Positions 43,009 through 51,387 of a DNA stretch of 64,000 nt are shown in pieces. Origin of the DNA: Chitinophaga sancti (GTDB lineage: Bacteria; Bacteroidota; Bacteroidia; Chitinophagales; Chitinophagaceae); NCBI RefSeq assembly GCF_034424315.1, contig NZ_CP139972.1:2604001-2668000 (forward strand), read 5' to 3'. The notes under the pieces are model-generated. The model did not search any database and was not told the DNA's origin. It saw only the letters and a program-made list of their open reading frames with translations. The first letter of the stretch is position 1, and each line of letters opens with the position of its first letter. Position numbers and translations under genes: made by a program.

Positions 43009-45546
43009 ATGATTGAGTATAATGAATTCCTTAAAAGGAAGGTTAGGTTAGCAGGCAGCAACGGATTTGAAGTCAGCATTGATGAGATCAACCCAGCATT
43101 GAAACCTCATAATCGGTTAATGGTGAAGTGGAATGTTGAGGGTGGCCGTCGTGCAAACTTCGCTTCATTTGGCTTGCACAAAACAGTAACGCAACTGGAA
43201 ACCATTCGTATAATTCTCACCAGAACCGGTGGCCGTGGGTTAATCATTGCTCCACTCGGTGTACGGCAGGAGTTTATTAATGATGCAAGGAACATCCTCG
43301 GATGGCAGGTACTCCCGAAGTTCATCAGGTCTATCAACGAATGCGAGGAAACCGGGATATACATAACCAATTACGAGACGGTTAGGGATGGTAAGATAGA
43401 CCCCCGGTTATTCCAGGTAGCATCCCTTGATGAAGCAAGTATATTGAGAGGGTTCGGAGGTAGTAAAACATTCAGAGAATTTATGCGCCTGTTTACCGGT
43501 GATGGCGGTCCGCTTGGCAATCGAAGGGGATCAGAATGTGTACCATATAGATTTGTAGCGACGGCAACGCCTTCTCCAAACGACTATATAGAGCTGCTGG
43601 CATACGCGGATTTCCTGGGCATTATGGATATCAGCCAGGCCAAAACAAGGTTTTTTAAGCGTGATAGCACCAAGGCAGATAAGCTCACCTTGCATGCACA
43701 TAAGGAAAAAGAGTTCTGGCTGTGGGTTGCCAGCTGGGGCCTGTTTGTTCAGAAACCTTCTGACATCACTGGAGACCCTGCGGATGATCAGGGTTACATC
43801 CTTCCGGAACTTGATTTAAGATGGCACGAGTTGCCAACTGATCATACATCTGCAGGTAGCGAAAAGAGTGGCCAGGGAAGATTGTTTAAAGATGTTGCAC
43901 TGGGGTTGACTGGCGCTGCAAAGGAAAAACGAGATAGTCTCTCCGATCGCATATCTAAATTATTGGAACTGCGTGCCGAGGATCCAGCTGCTCACAGAAT
44001 TATCTGGCACGACCTGGAAAGCGAAAGGCAGGCCATTGAAAAAGCGATTCCTTCCTGCCAGGCTGTTTATGGCTCCCAAAAGCTAGAGGTGAGGGAGGAT
44101 ACAGTATCTGCCTTTGCATATGGACAAATTCAGGAGCTGGCAGCTAAACCGTGCATGCTTGGTTCTGGTACCAACTTACAGAGACACTGCCACTGGGCAA
44201 TATACCTGGGCATCGGATTTAAATTCAATGACTTTATTCAATCCATTCATCGCCTGCTACGATTTCTTCAGCAGCATCGGGTACGTATTGACCTTATCTA
44301 TACCGAGGCAGAGCGCGAAGTCAGAAAGGTTCTTGAAACGAAATGGCAAAATCATAATAAACAAGTTCGAGTAATGACAGACATAATAAAAGAATTTGGG
44401 CTATCACAATCAGCCATGGCGAATCTGCTTACCAGGAAGATTGGCGTTGAAAGAATCGAGGTGAAAGGCAGCCGGTACCGCATTGTGAACAATGATTGTG
44501 TTTTGGAGGCACGGAGACTGGAATCGAATAGCATAGGCCTGGTACTTACCAGCATCCCGTTCGCAACTCAATACGAGTATTCCCCGAATTATTCAGACTT
44601 CGGTCATAGTGAAAATAATGAGGAGTTCTTTGAACAGATGGACTACCTCACACCGGAGCTTTACCGTGCACTTATTCCCGGGAGAATAGCAGCAATTCAT
44701 GTTAAGGATAGGATTGTTCCGATCGGGATGACAGGCCTGGGAACTCAAACTTCATATCCCTTCCATTGTCATACCATCATGCACTTTCAGAAACACGGGT
44801 TTGCGTATATGGGCATGAAGACAATTGTGACTGATGTAGTACGTGAGAATAACCAAACCTATCGCCTCGGGTGGTCAGAGCAATGTAAAGACGGTAGCAA
44901 AATGGGGGTGGGAATGCCAGAGTATCTGCTCCTTTTTAGAAAACCTCCTACCGATACCTCAAACAGTTATGCCGACATCCCGGTAGTAAAGCAAAAGAAG
45001 GAGTACTCTTTATCAAAATGGCAGGTAGATGCACATGGCTATGCCCGGTCATCTGGTGATAGGCTGCTTACTCCAAATGAGATTGCTGGTTTGGAGCATG
45101 ATAAAATTTTCAAGGTGTTCAAAGACTATTCCTTAAATCATGTTTACGATTTCGATTATCATGTTTCAATCGGGGATTCTCTGGAAGCCACTGGAAAGCT
45201 GCCAACAACTTTTATGCTCTTACAGCCTCAGAGCTGGTCAGATGACGTATGGACGGATATTACAAGAATGAGGACACTCAATAGTTCTCAGTACAGCAAA
45301 GGTAAGGAGATGCACCTTTGTCCGCTTCAAATAGACCTGGGGAAGCGGGTGATCAATCAGCTTTCCAATAAAGGTGATATGGTTTTGGATCCCTTCGGTG
45401 GAATAATGACGGTACCGTCATTGGCTGTTGAACTGGAAAGGTTTGGGGTTGCATTTGAGCTAAATCATAATTACTTCATTGACGGTGCAGCATACTGTAA
45501 AGCTGCAGAAGAAAGTGTAAAAATGCCAACCCTATTCGACCTGTAA
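43009..45546 (+). CDS. SF2-helicase / DNA N4- or N6-methyltransferase fusion
   Basis: An 845-residue protein started at the ATG at 43009, since the frame opens earlier only at a TTG. Residues ~1-450 are helicase-like: FGLHKT at 54-59 takes the place of GLGKT, DEAS at 141-144 replaces DEAH, and VATATPSPND, SIHRLLRFLQ resemble motifs III and VI. Residues ~490-845 are an amino-methyltransferase with TSIPF in place of DPPY near 514 and VLDPFGG near 790. It resembles phage helicase-methyltransferase antirestriction proteins of the P1 DarB type (inference). The degenerate P-loop suggests weak or lost ATPase. Confidence 0.8.
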   Translation: MIEYNEFLKRKVRLAGSNGFEVSIDEINPALKPHNRLMVKWNVEGGRRANFASFGLHKTVTQLETIRIILTRTGGRGLIIAPLGVRQEFINDARNILGWQVLPKFIRSINECEETGIYITNYETVRDGKIDPRLFQVASLDEASILRGFGGSKTFREFMRLFTGDGGPLGNRRGSECVPYRFVATATPSPNDYIELLAYADFLGIMDISQAKTRFFKRDSTKADKLTLHAHKEKEFWLWVASWGLFVQKPSDITGDPADDQGYILPELDLRWHELPTDHTSAGSEKSGQGRLFKDVALGLTGAAKEKRDSLSDRISKLLELRAEDPAAHRIIWHDLESERQAIEKAIPSCQAVYGSQKLEVREDTVSAFAYGQIQELAAKPCMLGSGTNLQRHCHWAIYLGIGFKFNDFIQSIHRLLRFLQQHRVRIDLIYTEAEREVRKVLETKWQNHNKQVRVMTDIIKEFGLSQSAMANLLTRKIGVERIEVKGSRYRIVNNDCVLEARRLESNSIGLVLTSIPFATQYEYSPNYSDFGHSENNEEFFEQMDYLTPELYRALIPGRIAAIHVKDRIVPIGMTGLGTQTSYPFHCHTIMHFQKHGFAYMGMKTIVTDVVRENNQTYRLGWSEQCKDGSKMGVGMPEYLLLFRKPPTDTSNSYADIPVVKQKKEYSLSKWQVDAHGYARSSGDRLLTPNEIAGLEHDKIFKVFKDYSLNHVYDFDYHVSIGDSLEATGKLPTTFMLLQPQSWSDDVWTDITRMRTLNSSQYSKGKEMHLCPLQIDLGKRVINQLSNKGDMVLDPFGGIMTVPSLAVELERFGVAFELNHNYFIDGAAYCKAAEESVKMPTLFDL

Positions 45547-45572
45547 AATCTTTAAACTATAAATAACAAATT

Positions 45573-45902
45573 ATGACAACAGAAAAATTCGAACAATGGT
45601 GCATCGTAGAACTCATGGGGCACCAGAAAATTGCCGGTAAATGCTCCGAGCAGAATATCGCTGGTTCAAACATGCTGCGGGTTGATGTACCAACCACAGA
45701 AAAACAGCCCGGGTTCACCAGGTTCTATTCTTCCTCTGCTGTATATGCAATTCACCCGGTTGATGAGCAGACAGCCACATTAATGGCTGGTAGGTTACAG
45801 CAGGCACCAATTACGATTTGGGATATGCAGGAGCTGATGAGAAGCAAAACCCCGGAGTTGGCAGCAGGCGGTAACATTGACAAGGATGATACCGGGTTTT
45901 AG
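45573..45902 (+). CDS. Phage hypothetical protein, 109 aa
   Basis: Not recognised. A compact alpha/beta protein (EQWCIVELMGHQKIAGKCSEQ, in part, then FTRFYSSSAVYAIHPVDEQTA). Similar proteins occur in other Bacteroidota prophages in front of late genes. It lies 26 bp after the fusion gene and is the last gene of that transcript. Confidence 0.6.
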   Translation: MTTEKFEQWCIVELMGHQKIAGKCSEQNIAGSNMLRVDVPTTEKQPGFTRFYSSSAVYAIHPVDEQTATLMAGRLQQAPITIWDMQELMRSKTPELAAGGNIDKDDTGF

Positions 45903-45940
45903 GGGCAAATCTAAAGTTGGCAGGGAGGTTACTCAGGAGA

Positions 45941-46165
45941 TTATTTCAACTCTAACTTATCATCTACAATTCCCAAATCGGTCTCGTATTGAGCGCCTCC
46001 CTGACTAGTTCTGGGGTATCCCCATCTACGTTCGGAACCATCAGCATATTCAAACAGAATAAAAAAATTGTCTCCATCAAGACCATTGGTGACTCTTTTT
46101 ACATAATCTAAGTTGATTGCCTCGCTCTGATTGTAGTTTAAATGACTTCTTACAAATTTTGCCAT
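45941..46165 (-). CDS. Leftward hypothetical protein, 74 aa
   Basis: Not recognised. The sequence is protein-like (strands around FFILFEYADGSERRWGYP). It is the only leftward gene between the early and late blocks. It diverges from the 46197 gene with a 31-bp gap, which must hold both start regions. An accessory gene added by itself is likely. Confidence 0.5.
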   Translation of the reverse strand: MAKFVRSHLNYNQSEAINLDYVKRVTNGLDGDNFFILFEYADGSERRWGYPRTSQGGAQYETDLGIVDDKLELK

Positions 46166-46196
46166 ATAAAAAATTTAGGTACTAAATATAACGAAA

Positions 46197-46997
46197 ATGA
46201 AACTACAAGACAAATGCTGCACCCTGGAACAGGGTAAGCGCCTGGTGGAACTCGGGGTACCCACCCAAGGTGTCACCTTCTGGCACATGCCCGCTAAGTC
46301 CGGAACGCACGGTGAGTGTATCCGGTTCGGCTGGCATGGCGATGCGATCGCACCAGCTTTCGATGTCGCGGAGCTGGGAGAGCTATTGCCAGTTCGACCT
46401 GATTCAAATTTATCCTATGATTGGTATCATCGACATAATTGGAGAGGCCATTCGGTCGGGTATTCAGAAGCAGGTGGAAAAAGGCACATTGAAACAGTAT
46501 GGTATAAAACAGAAGCAGAAGCCCGAGCACAACTCCTTATCCACCTGCTCGAAAACAATCTCATCACCTTTAAACCTGACACAGTCATGAAACAAGAAAA
46601 AGATTTACAGACGAATGATGATAATTCATTCAAATGCACTTGTAATAATGTAGCTATGGGATCACAGGCAAATGCGCTGTTTGTTCCTCCACCCAAACAT
46701 TTTAATTCAGTACATAAGGGCTACTGGATAGATAAATGCATCTTCCACGAAGTAATGATGCTGTGGGCAATAGGTGTGGCAACTAATGGCTGCTGCTGCG
46801 GTCATGGGATAGCCGAGCCTTATATAGGAGTAGATGATGAATTCATCCAGTTCATGAAGGACTTAGGCTATCAAACCGAGCGTAACAACCCTAGGCCTAA
46901 TTATGTAAATCATTTTTATCCAATCGGGGAGGAAAGTTTGAGACATATTATTTCTGAAAAATACTTTAAACCGGGTACCGTAACGTTAGCGGAATAA
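46197..46997 (+). CDS. Two-domain hypothetical phage protein, 266 aa
   Basis: The first ~130 residues are one domain (LLPVRPDSNLSYDWYHRHNWRG, in part, ending LLIHLLENNLI). The rest, after an internal ATG at 46587 (MKQEKDLQTNDD), has a Cys-rich segment (FKCTCNN, ATNGCCCGHG) that could bind a metal. It looks like two small phage proteins joined. Function unknown. Confidence 0.55.
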   Translation: MKLQDKCCTLEQGKRLVELGVPTQGVTFWHMPAKSGTHGECIRFGWHGDAIAPAFDVAELGELLPVRPDSNLSYDWYHRHNWRGHSVGYSEAGGKRHIETVWYKTEAEARAQLLIHLLENNLITFKPDTVMKQEKDLQTNDDNSFKCTCNNVAMGSQANALFVPPPKHFNSVHKGYWIDKCIFHEVMMLWAIGVATNGCCCGHGIAEPYIGVDDEFIQFMKDLGYQTERNNPRPNYVNHFYPIGEESLRHIISEKYFKPGTVTLAE

Positions 46998-46999
46998 TC

Positions 47000-47251
47000 A
47001 TGAGTTATCCAACATATGTACCACGCATTGGTAATGCAACAGCTGAATTGATAGATGACGAAATTAATCGCGCTAAAACTAAATTTAAGGAAGTAAAATT
47101 CAATAGCGCTCATGAAGGTTTTGCTGTCTTAAAGGAGGAAGTAGACGAGCTATGGGATGAGGTCAAAAAAGATGGATCAAAAGAGCGGATGCGCGCCGAA
47201 GCGGTACAGGTTGCTGCAATGGCAATAAGATTTATTAACGAATTAACCTAA
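47000..47251 (+). CDS. MazG-like NTP pyrophosphohydrolase domain protein, 83 aa
   Basis: Residues ~30-80 have the all-alpha NTP-PPase pattern, EGFAVLKEEVDELWDEVKK followed by EAVQVAAMAIRF (E-x-x-E ... E-x-x-A). Such short phage proteins cleave or bind nucleotides such as dUTP. The start overlaps nothing; the gap to the previous gene is 2 bp. Confidence 0.7.
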   Translation: MSYPTYVPRIGNATAELIDDEINRAKTKFKEVKFNSAHEGFAVLKEEVDELWDEVKKDGSKERMRAEAVQVAAMAIRFINELT

Positions 47252-47273
47252 CCGGCGAAGGAGGCCGAATCAA

Positions 47274-47483
47274 ATGGATAACGAAACACGCGACGCAGCC
47301 TGGAAGTATGCCAGGTGTCAAAATCACGATGACCGGCAGGCAGAAGACCGGTCTATTAGAGATTTCGAGGCCGGTGCTGGCAGGTCCGGTACAGAAAGCT
47401 CCCCGAAAGATACATATGAGAGGCTTCCAGGGATTCAGGTACGTTTACGAAGAATTATTTTAAACCAAACCGGGTACGGGTAA
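47274..47483 (+). CDS. Hypothetical protein, 69 aa
   Basis: Not recognised. A highly charged sequence with many Asp, Arg and Glu (DDRQAEDRSIRDFEAGAGRSG). It lies before the palindrome and late promoter. Moderate confidence, because no homolog is known to me and the composition is skewed. Confidence 0.4.
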   Translation: MDNETRDAAWKYARCQNHDDRQAEDRSIRDFEAGAGRSGTESSPKDTYERLPGIQVRLRRIILNQTGYG

Positions 47484-47502
47484 GATAGTATTGAGGCAAG
47501 AA

Positions 47503-47543
47503 AACTCTAATAGAGTTCGCTTGCCTCTTTTTGATTACTTTTG
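47503..47543 (+). promoter_or_regulatory. Late promoter 1 (AGAGTT-N18-TACTTTTG)
   Basis: A perfect palindrome AACTCT-AAT-AGAGTT (47503-47517) ends with AGAGTT at 47512-47517, and exactly 18 bases later comes TACTTTTG (47536-47543), a Bacteroidota -7 box. The terminase gene starts 19 bases further on. The same AGAGTT-N18-TACYTTTG layout is found at 49420-49451. Confidence 0.65.
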
Positions 47544-47561
47544 TACTGTAATCCCTGCACG

Positions 47562-48011
47562 ATGGCACGTCTAAAAAAAGGAGAAATACGACCAAAAGAG
47601 AAAATGCAACAAGATGCCCTTGCTGCCTACGAAGCATGCGGTAACATTACTGAAGCCTGCAAGAAATCCAAAATCGCACGCCGAACATTCTACAACTGGC
47701 TGGATGAGAGCAAGCCAGATAACAAATACTTCATTGATGGATTTAAAGCCGTTTCTAAGATGGCTATCGGTGTCCTGGAGGATGAAGCCAACAGGAGAGC
47801 GGTAAAGGGGGTAAAAAAGGGCATTTACTACAAAGGTAAACGTGTTGCTTGGGTACAGGAATACAGCGACACCCTGCTGATAGTTCTGCTTAAAGCGCAT
47901 GCCCCGGAGAAGTACAAGGATAGAACCAGCAACGAGCATTCCGGCCCTAATGGCGGTCCAATACCAACCGAAGTCACACACAGGGTAATCTTTGAGGATA
48001 ATGGGGAGTGA
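47562..48011 (+). CDS. Terminase small subunit
   Basis: A 149-residue protein from the ATG at 47562. An HTH at ~18-50 (AYEACGNITEACKKSKIARRTFYNWL, in part) resembles phage terminase small subunits. It recognises the packaging site and hands DNA to the large subunit, whose gene overlaps its stop codon. A late promoter lies 19 bp upstream. The tail is acidic. Confidence 0.7.
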   Translation: MARLKKGEIRPKEKMQQDALAAYEACGNITEACKKSKIARRTFYNWLDESKPDNKYFIDGFKAVSKMAIGVLEDEANRRAVKGVKKGIYYKGKRVAWVQEYSDTLLIVLLKAHAPEKYKDRTSNEHSGPNGGPIPTEVTHRVIFEDNGE

Positions 48012-49410
48012 GTACAGACACAAGTTCTCTAAGCTTTATAAGCCTGTTTTCACCACCAAGGCTCGCTACATTCACATTTGGGGTGGCCGGGCCGCTGGGC
48101 GTTCCCATTTCGGCACCAGGTATTTCCTGTTCCTTCTTACCCAAACCAACTACTTCCGAGGTGTATTCCTACGCAACGTGTTCTCTGATATCAGGGATTC
48201 CCTGTTTGCCGACTTCAAAGACCGGTTAGAGGAAAGTGACTTCGACGAGGAAGACTTTGAGATCAATGAGAGCAAGATGACGATCCTGTATAAGCCTACA
48301 GGTAATACGATCATCAGTAAGGGTTTTAGAAAATCAAGCGGCAACCGGTCTGCAAAGCTGAAATCACTGGCGGGTATTACACATGTACTTATTGAGGAGG
48401 CAGACGAGAACCCTGAAGGTGATGTCAACAAGCTGGATGATTCCATACGTACCGATAAGATTGACAATATCCAGGTTATCTTCCTATACAACCCTCCCAG
48501 CAAAAACCATTGGCTTATAAAGCGCTTTTACAACCTGGAGGAATGTGGTTTATTCGATGGAAAGCCATACACAGATTCAAACGGCAATTACCATCCGGAA
48601 GGAAAGCCGCTCCCATATTACAAAGCCATTCCGAAGGAAAACCCTGATGTTCTTTGTATCCACTCTACCTACAAAGACAACATCAAGAACCTCAATGCAA
48701 AGACTGTAGCCAAATACCAGGCATATGGAGATACCAATAGCCAGTTCTACAACGCTGAACAGTACTATGTGGACGTATGCGGCTTGGTGCCGGAGGGTGC
48801 GCGTGGTAGAATTTACAGGAACTGGAAGCATATTACCCTCGCCTTCTTCAGATCTCTACCCTACACGTCTATATATGCCATTGACTTTGGTTACTCTGGT
48901 GATCCCGTTGCGGTGGTAGAACTCAAGATACATAATAACAGGGCCTTCTGGCATGAGGTGATTTATGAACCTGGCCTAACTAATCCGGCTTTGGCAGACA
49001 TGATGCGGCTACGCGGGGTACCGCGAAATGCAATTATTATCGCTGATTCGGCAGAGCCAAAGAGTATTCAGGAATTACGGGATCTTGGATTTACCCATAT
49101 CAGAGCAGCCGACAAGGGTCCTGATAGCCTCAAATTTGGTATCAAGCAAGTCGCTGCTATGGAGAACTATGGTACAGAATGTTCTGATAACCTATGGATG
49201 GAGAACGAAGAGTATAAGTGGAAACTCGGCGCTGATGGTGAACCAACAGACGAGCCAGTAGACGCAAACAACCACCTTAAAGATGCGGGCAGGTATGGTA
49301 TTACAACTTATAAAGGGCTGAAGCGCAAAAAGAAAACCAAGGTGGCAAATACAAGTACTGACACATCCTCGTTACCATCGTCCTCACTCTCAAAGTTGGA
49401 TTGGATATAA
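48001..49410 (+). CDS. Terminase large subunit
   Basis: A 469-residue packaging motor (Terminase_3/PBSX-like). The start at 48001 (MGSEYRHKF) was chosen over an earlier TTG; it overlaps the small-subunit gene. Walker A is GGRAAGRSHFGT near 32-40, in which the usual Lys is Arg. Walker B HVLIEEADEN follows near 138. The nuclease domain has YAIDFGYSGDP and IIADSAEPKS. It is otherwise intact and of normal length. Confidence 0.9.
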   Translation: MGSEYRHKFSKLYKPVFTTKARYIHIWGGRAAGRSHFGTRYFLFLLTQTNYFRGVFLRNVFSDIRDSLFADFKDRLEESDFDEEDFEINESKMTILYKPTGNTIISKGFRKSSGNRSAKLKSLAGITHVLIEEADENPEGDVNKLDDSIRTDKIDNIQVIFLYNPPSKNHWLIKRFYNLEECGLFDGKPYTDSNGNYHPEGKPLPYYKAIPKENPDVLCIHSTYKDNIKNLNAKTVAKYQAYGDTNSQFYNAEQYYVDVCGLVPEGARGRIYRNWKHITLAFFRSLPYTSIYAIDFGYSGDPVAVVELKIHNNRAFWHEVIYEPGLTNPALADMMRLRGVPRNAIIIADSAEPKSIQELRDLGFTHIRAADKGPDSLKFGIKQVAAMENYGTECSDNLWMENEEYKWKLGADGEPTDEPVDANNHLKDAGRYGITTYKGLKRKKKTKVANTSTDTSSLPSSSLSKLDWI

Positions 49411-49419
49411 AAATCAAAA

Positions 49420-49451
49420 AGAGTTCTGTAAACTCAATTTAATTACCTTTG
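49420..49451 (+). promoter_or_regulatory. Late promoter 2 (AGAGTT-N18-TACCTTTG)
   Basis: AGAGTT at 49420-49425, then exactly 18 bases, then TACCTTTG at 49444-49451. An AACTC inverted partner lies within the spacer. It precedes the ATG at 49467 by 15 bases. The same layout as the 47512-47543 promoter. Confidence 0.65.
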
Positions 49452-49466
49452 ATGAAAAGGTAGTTT

Positions 49467-50036
49467 ATGGAAAATACCCAACGCATTTCTATTGCTCTTG
49501 ATATTCTTGATGAAGCTAAACAGGATATCGCTGGCGTTCTTGAAAACGATCATTCTGTGTTGTTAATCGTAGAATCAGGATTAACCCGCCTGATTAACAG
49601 ACTCTCTGCCATGATTGGCAAATCTGCTCATACTGGCGCTATCGTAGAACATCCTCCGATTACGGATTTCATGGGCGAAAAAATCGAGTATGCAAAGCAG
49701 ATTGATGTTGCTGTACTCACACCGCTTGAAGCTGACAAACAGCATTTCAGGCAACGTGTGAATGAACTCTATGACCAGTTTGATTCTATCTCTCCAGAAG
49801 GGTTGGTACAAAACGCCACTATTCCTGAAGAGCAAATTTTTATTCGTGGTGTGGCAAAGAAAGCCGGAGTTGAAGGATACGAGGACAGAGAAATCACGGT
49901 GGAGTTTATTGAAGAAATAGCAGCAGCCATCAAGCAGCAGGCAGCCGACTCAGCACAGCAGGCTGCTATTGATAAGCAGCTGGCAGACCCGGAGGCGAGC
50001 ACGAAAGGTCGTAAACCAGCAAAAGGTAATCAGTAA
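49467..50036 (+). CDS. Hypothetical structural-block protein, 189 aa
   Basis: Not recognised. N-terminal helix, mixed middle, and a Gln/Ala-rich C-terminal part (IAAAIKQQAADSAQQAAIDK, in part) that looks like a coiled coil. It is the first gene behind late promoter 2 and couples to the next gene by a one-base overlap. It could be a minor tail or head-tail protein. Confidence 0.6.
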   Translation: MENTQRISIALDILDEAKQDIAGVLENDHSVLLIVESGLTRLINRLSAMIGKSAHTGAIVEHPPITDFMGEKIEYAKQIDVAVLTPLEADKQHFRQRVNELYDQFDSISPEGLVQNATIPEEQIFIRGVAKKAGVEGYEDREITVEFIEEIAAAIKQQAADSAQQAAIDKQLADPEASTKGRKPAKGNQ

Positions 50037-50698
50037 TGAGGATAACAATTAACGATAAGGAGGTAGTAATCCCTACCTCCTTATCAGAGTTCACCCTGGG
50101 TCAACGTATTGCCTTTCAAGAGGAATATGGTAATGAACTGGACACATGGCTGAAGAAGATAGTTGATATGGAGGATGGCTTAGATAAGGAGATGGAAGAA
50201 ATGGAATTCCGAATGGAGAAGATGTTCCGAACCTTCGCCTTCTTTGCCGGATGTACGCCTGACGCGCTAAAAGAGAGCGAGTTCGTAGATAACATCGCTA
50301 ACATCTACCACTCCTGCCTCTCTGTATTGTTTGAAAGCGAGAGTAAGGTAGAGTGCTTGCAGGAGTATCACTGGAAAGGAGAAACCTGGGTATTGCATCC
50401 ACCTTCACTTAAGCATGGTGATCAGATGAAGTTCGGTGAGTTCATTGACTCGAAGCAGGTAGTTCAAAATCTAATGGAGCTTGGTAAAAGCCGCTGGGAT
50501 GCAATGCTAAACCTTTGTGCCATCTATCTAAGAAGACCCTCTGAGGAGTACGACGAATCGTTTCTTTATGATAACAGTGAGCGGATAGAGATGATGCGGG
50601 AGTTACCGATGGACATCGCACTGGGTGTAGGTTTTTTTTTGACCGCTTCAATAAGTTTGTCAAATCATCATTTCCAGTCTTCCAACGTAGCCGAATAA
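50036..50698 (+). CDS. Probable tail-assembly chaperone, short (0-frame) form
   Basis: A 220-residue protein. It has an acidic helical middle (VDMEDGLDKEMEEMEFRMEKMFR, in part) and ends after the T9 run with FFLTASISLSNHHFQSSNVAE. At 50632-50640 the codons GGT TTT TTT TTG contain a T-TTT-TTT slippery heptamer. A -1 shift there replaces the tail with a long extension (50036-50928). This short/long pair is the usual behaviour of tail-assembly chaperones (lambda G and GT). Confidence 0.7.
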   Translation: MRITINDKEVVIPTSLSEFTLGQRIAFQEEYGNELDTWLKKIVDMEDGLDKEMEEMEFRMEKMFRTFAFFAGCTPDALKESEFVDNIANIYHSCLSVLFESESKVECLQEYHWKGETWVLHPPSLKHGDQMKFGEFIDSKQVVQNLMELGKSRWDAMLNLCAIYLRRPSEEYDESFLYDNSERIEMMRELPMDIALGVGFFLTASISLSNHHFQSSNVAE

Positions 50699-50928
50699 AA
50701 GGCGGCGGAAAACACTCAGCAAAGCACTTCGAACAATGGGGATGGGTGAATTTCCTGAAGTCAATAGCCAAAACGAAAGTCTTTGATATACCTGGTTCAA
50801 ACATGAATAGCATTCAATGTGCGAGGATGGCATTGGCTTTTGATGTTTTGGTATATGCATCTGAAGAAAAGGAACTGAACGAAGCTCAGCACCTTGACTA
50901 TGAGGCAGAAAGAGAAAAATCAAAGTAG
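50036..50928 (+). CDS. Long form by -1 frameshift at the T9 run
   Basis: Shifting -1 after the second TTT gives FFFDRFNKFVKSSFPVFQRS and continues through GGGKHSAKHFEQWGWVNFLK to KEREKSK-like end, stopping at TAG 50926-50928. The total is ~297 residues. The extension has protein-like composition, does not have its own start near the shift site, and the sequence from 50746 alone also reads as an ATG frame. It could equally be one intact gene with a one-base homopolymer deletion. Confidence 0.6.
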
Positions 50929-50949
50929 TCATCAACTAAATCAAATTAT

Positions 50950-51387
50950 ATGAACGTAGTACAGCAATTCAACGAAAGAAAGCAGAAAGCATTACAGGTA
51001 ACCAAAATGCCAATTACGGCAATTGGTCCTAAGTGGTATGACACGGCAAAAATTGCTCTCGAATATTCATCATGCTTGTCACTTGGTATTTCTCCTGGTG
51101 AATTGAAAAAGCTACTGGTTAGGAAGCCGGAAGATCTAACCATGATGGACTTTGCATTACTATCGAACAATCTGGAGGGTAAGAGTGCAAAGGATCTTGG
51201 TGTAAGCATTGATGAATATGTGGCACTGTTGGAATCAGGCGCAGAAGCTGTTTCTCAATGGCAGGAGTTATCTGGTGAGATTGACGATCAGATCAAAAAA
51301 GAGCTTGCCGAGGAAGCTATTAAAGCAAAAGAAGAAGCGCTGAACAACCCGCTTGGCTCATTCTCAGCAAAACCCGCCCAAGCATGA
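50950..51387 (+). CDS. Hypothetical tail-block protein, 145 aa
   Basis: Not recognised. Helical protein with a conserved-looking middle (KWYDTAKIALEYSSCLSLG, SAKDLGVSIDEYVALLESG) and a basic/acidic coiled-coil tail. The stop overlaps the start of the 51384 gene (ATGA). A role in tail assembly is inferred from context only. Confidence 0.55.
   Translation: MNVVQQFNERKQKALQVTKMPITAIGPKWYDTAKIALEYSSCLSLGISPGELKKLLVRKPEDLTMMDFALLSNNLEGKSAKDLGVSIDEYVALLESGAEAVSQWQELSGEIDDQIKKELAEEAIKAKEEALNNPLGSFSAKPAQA

Noticed and set aside
50746..50928. Separate 60-residue gene after the chaperone
   Set aside because: The frame is open from the T9 run and is better read as the tail of the frameshift product; the internal ATG is probably Met within it.
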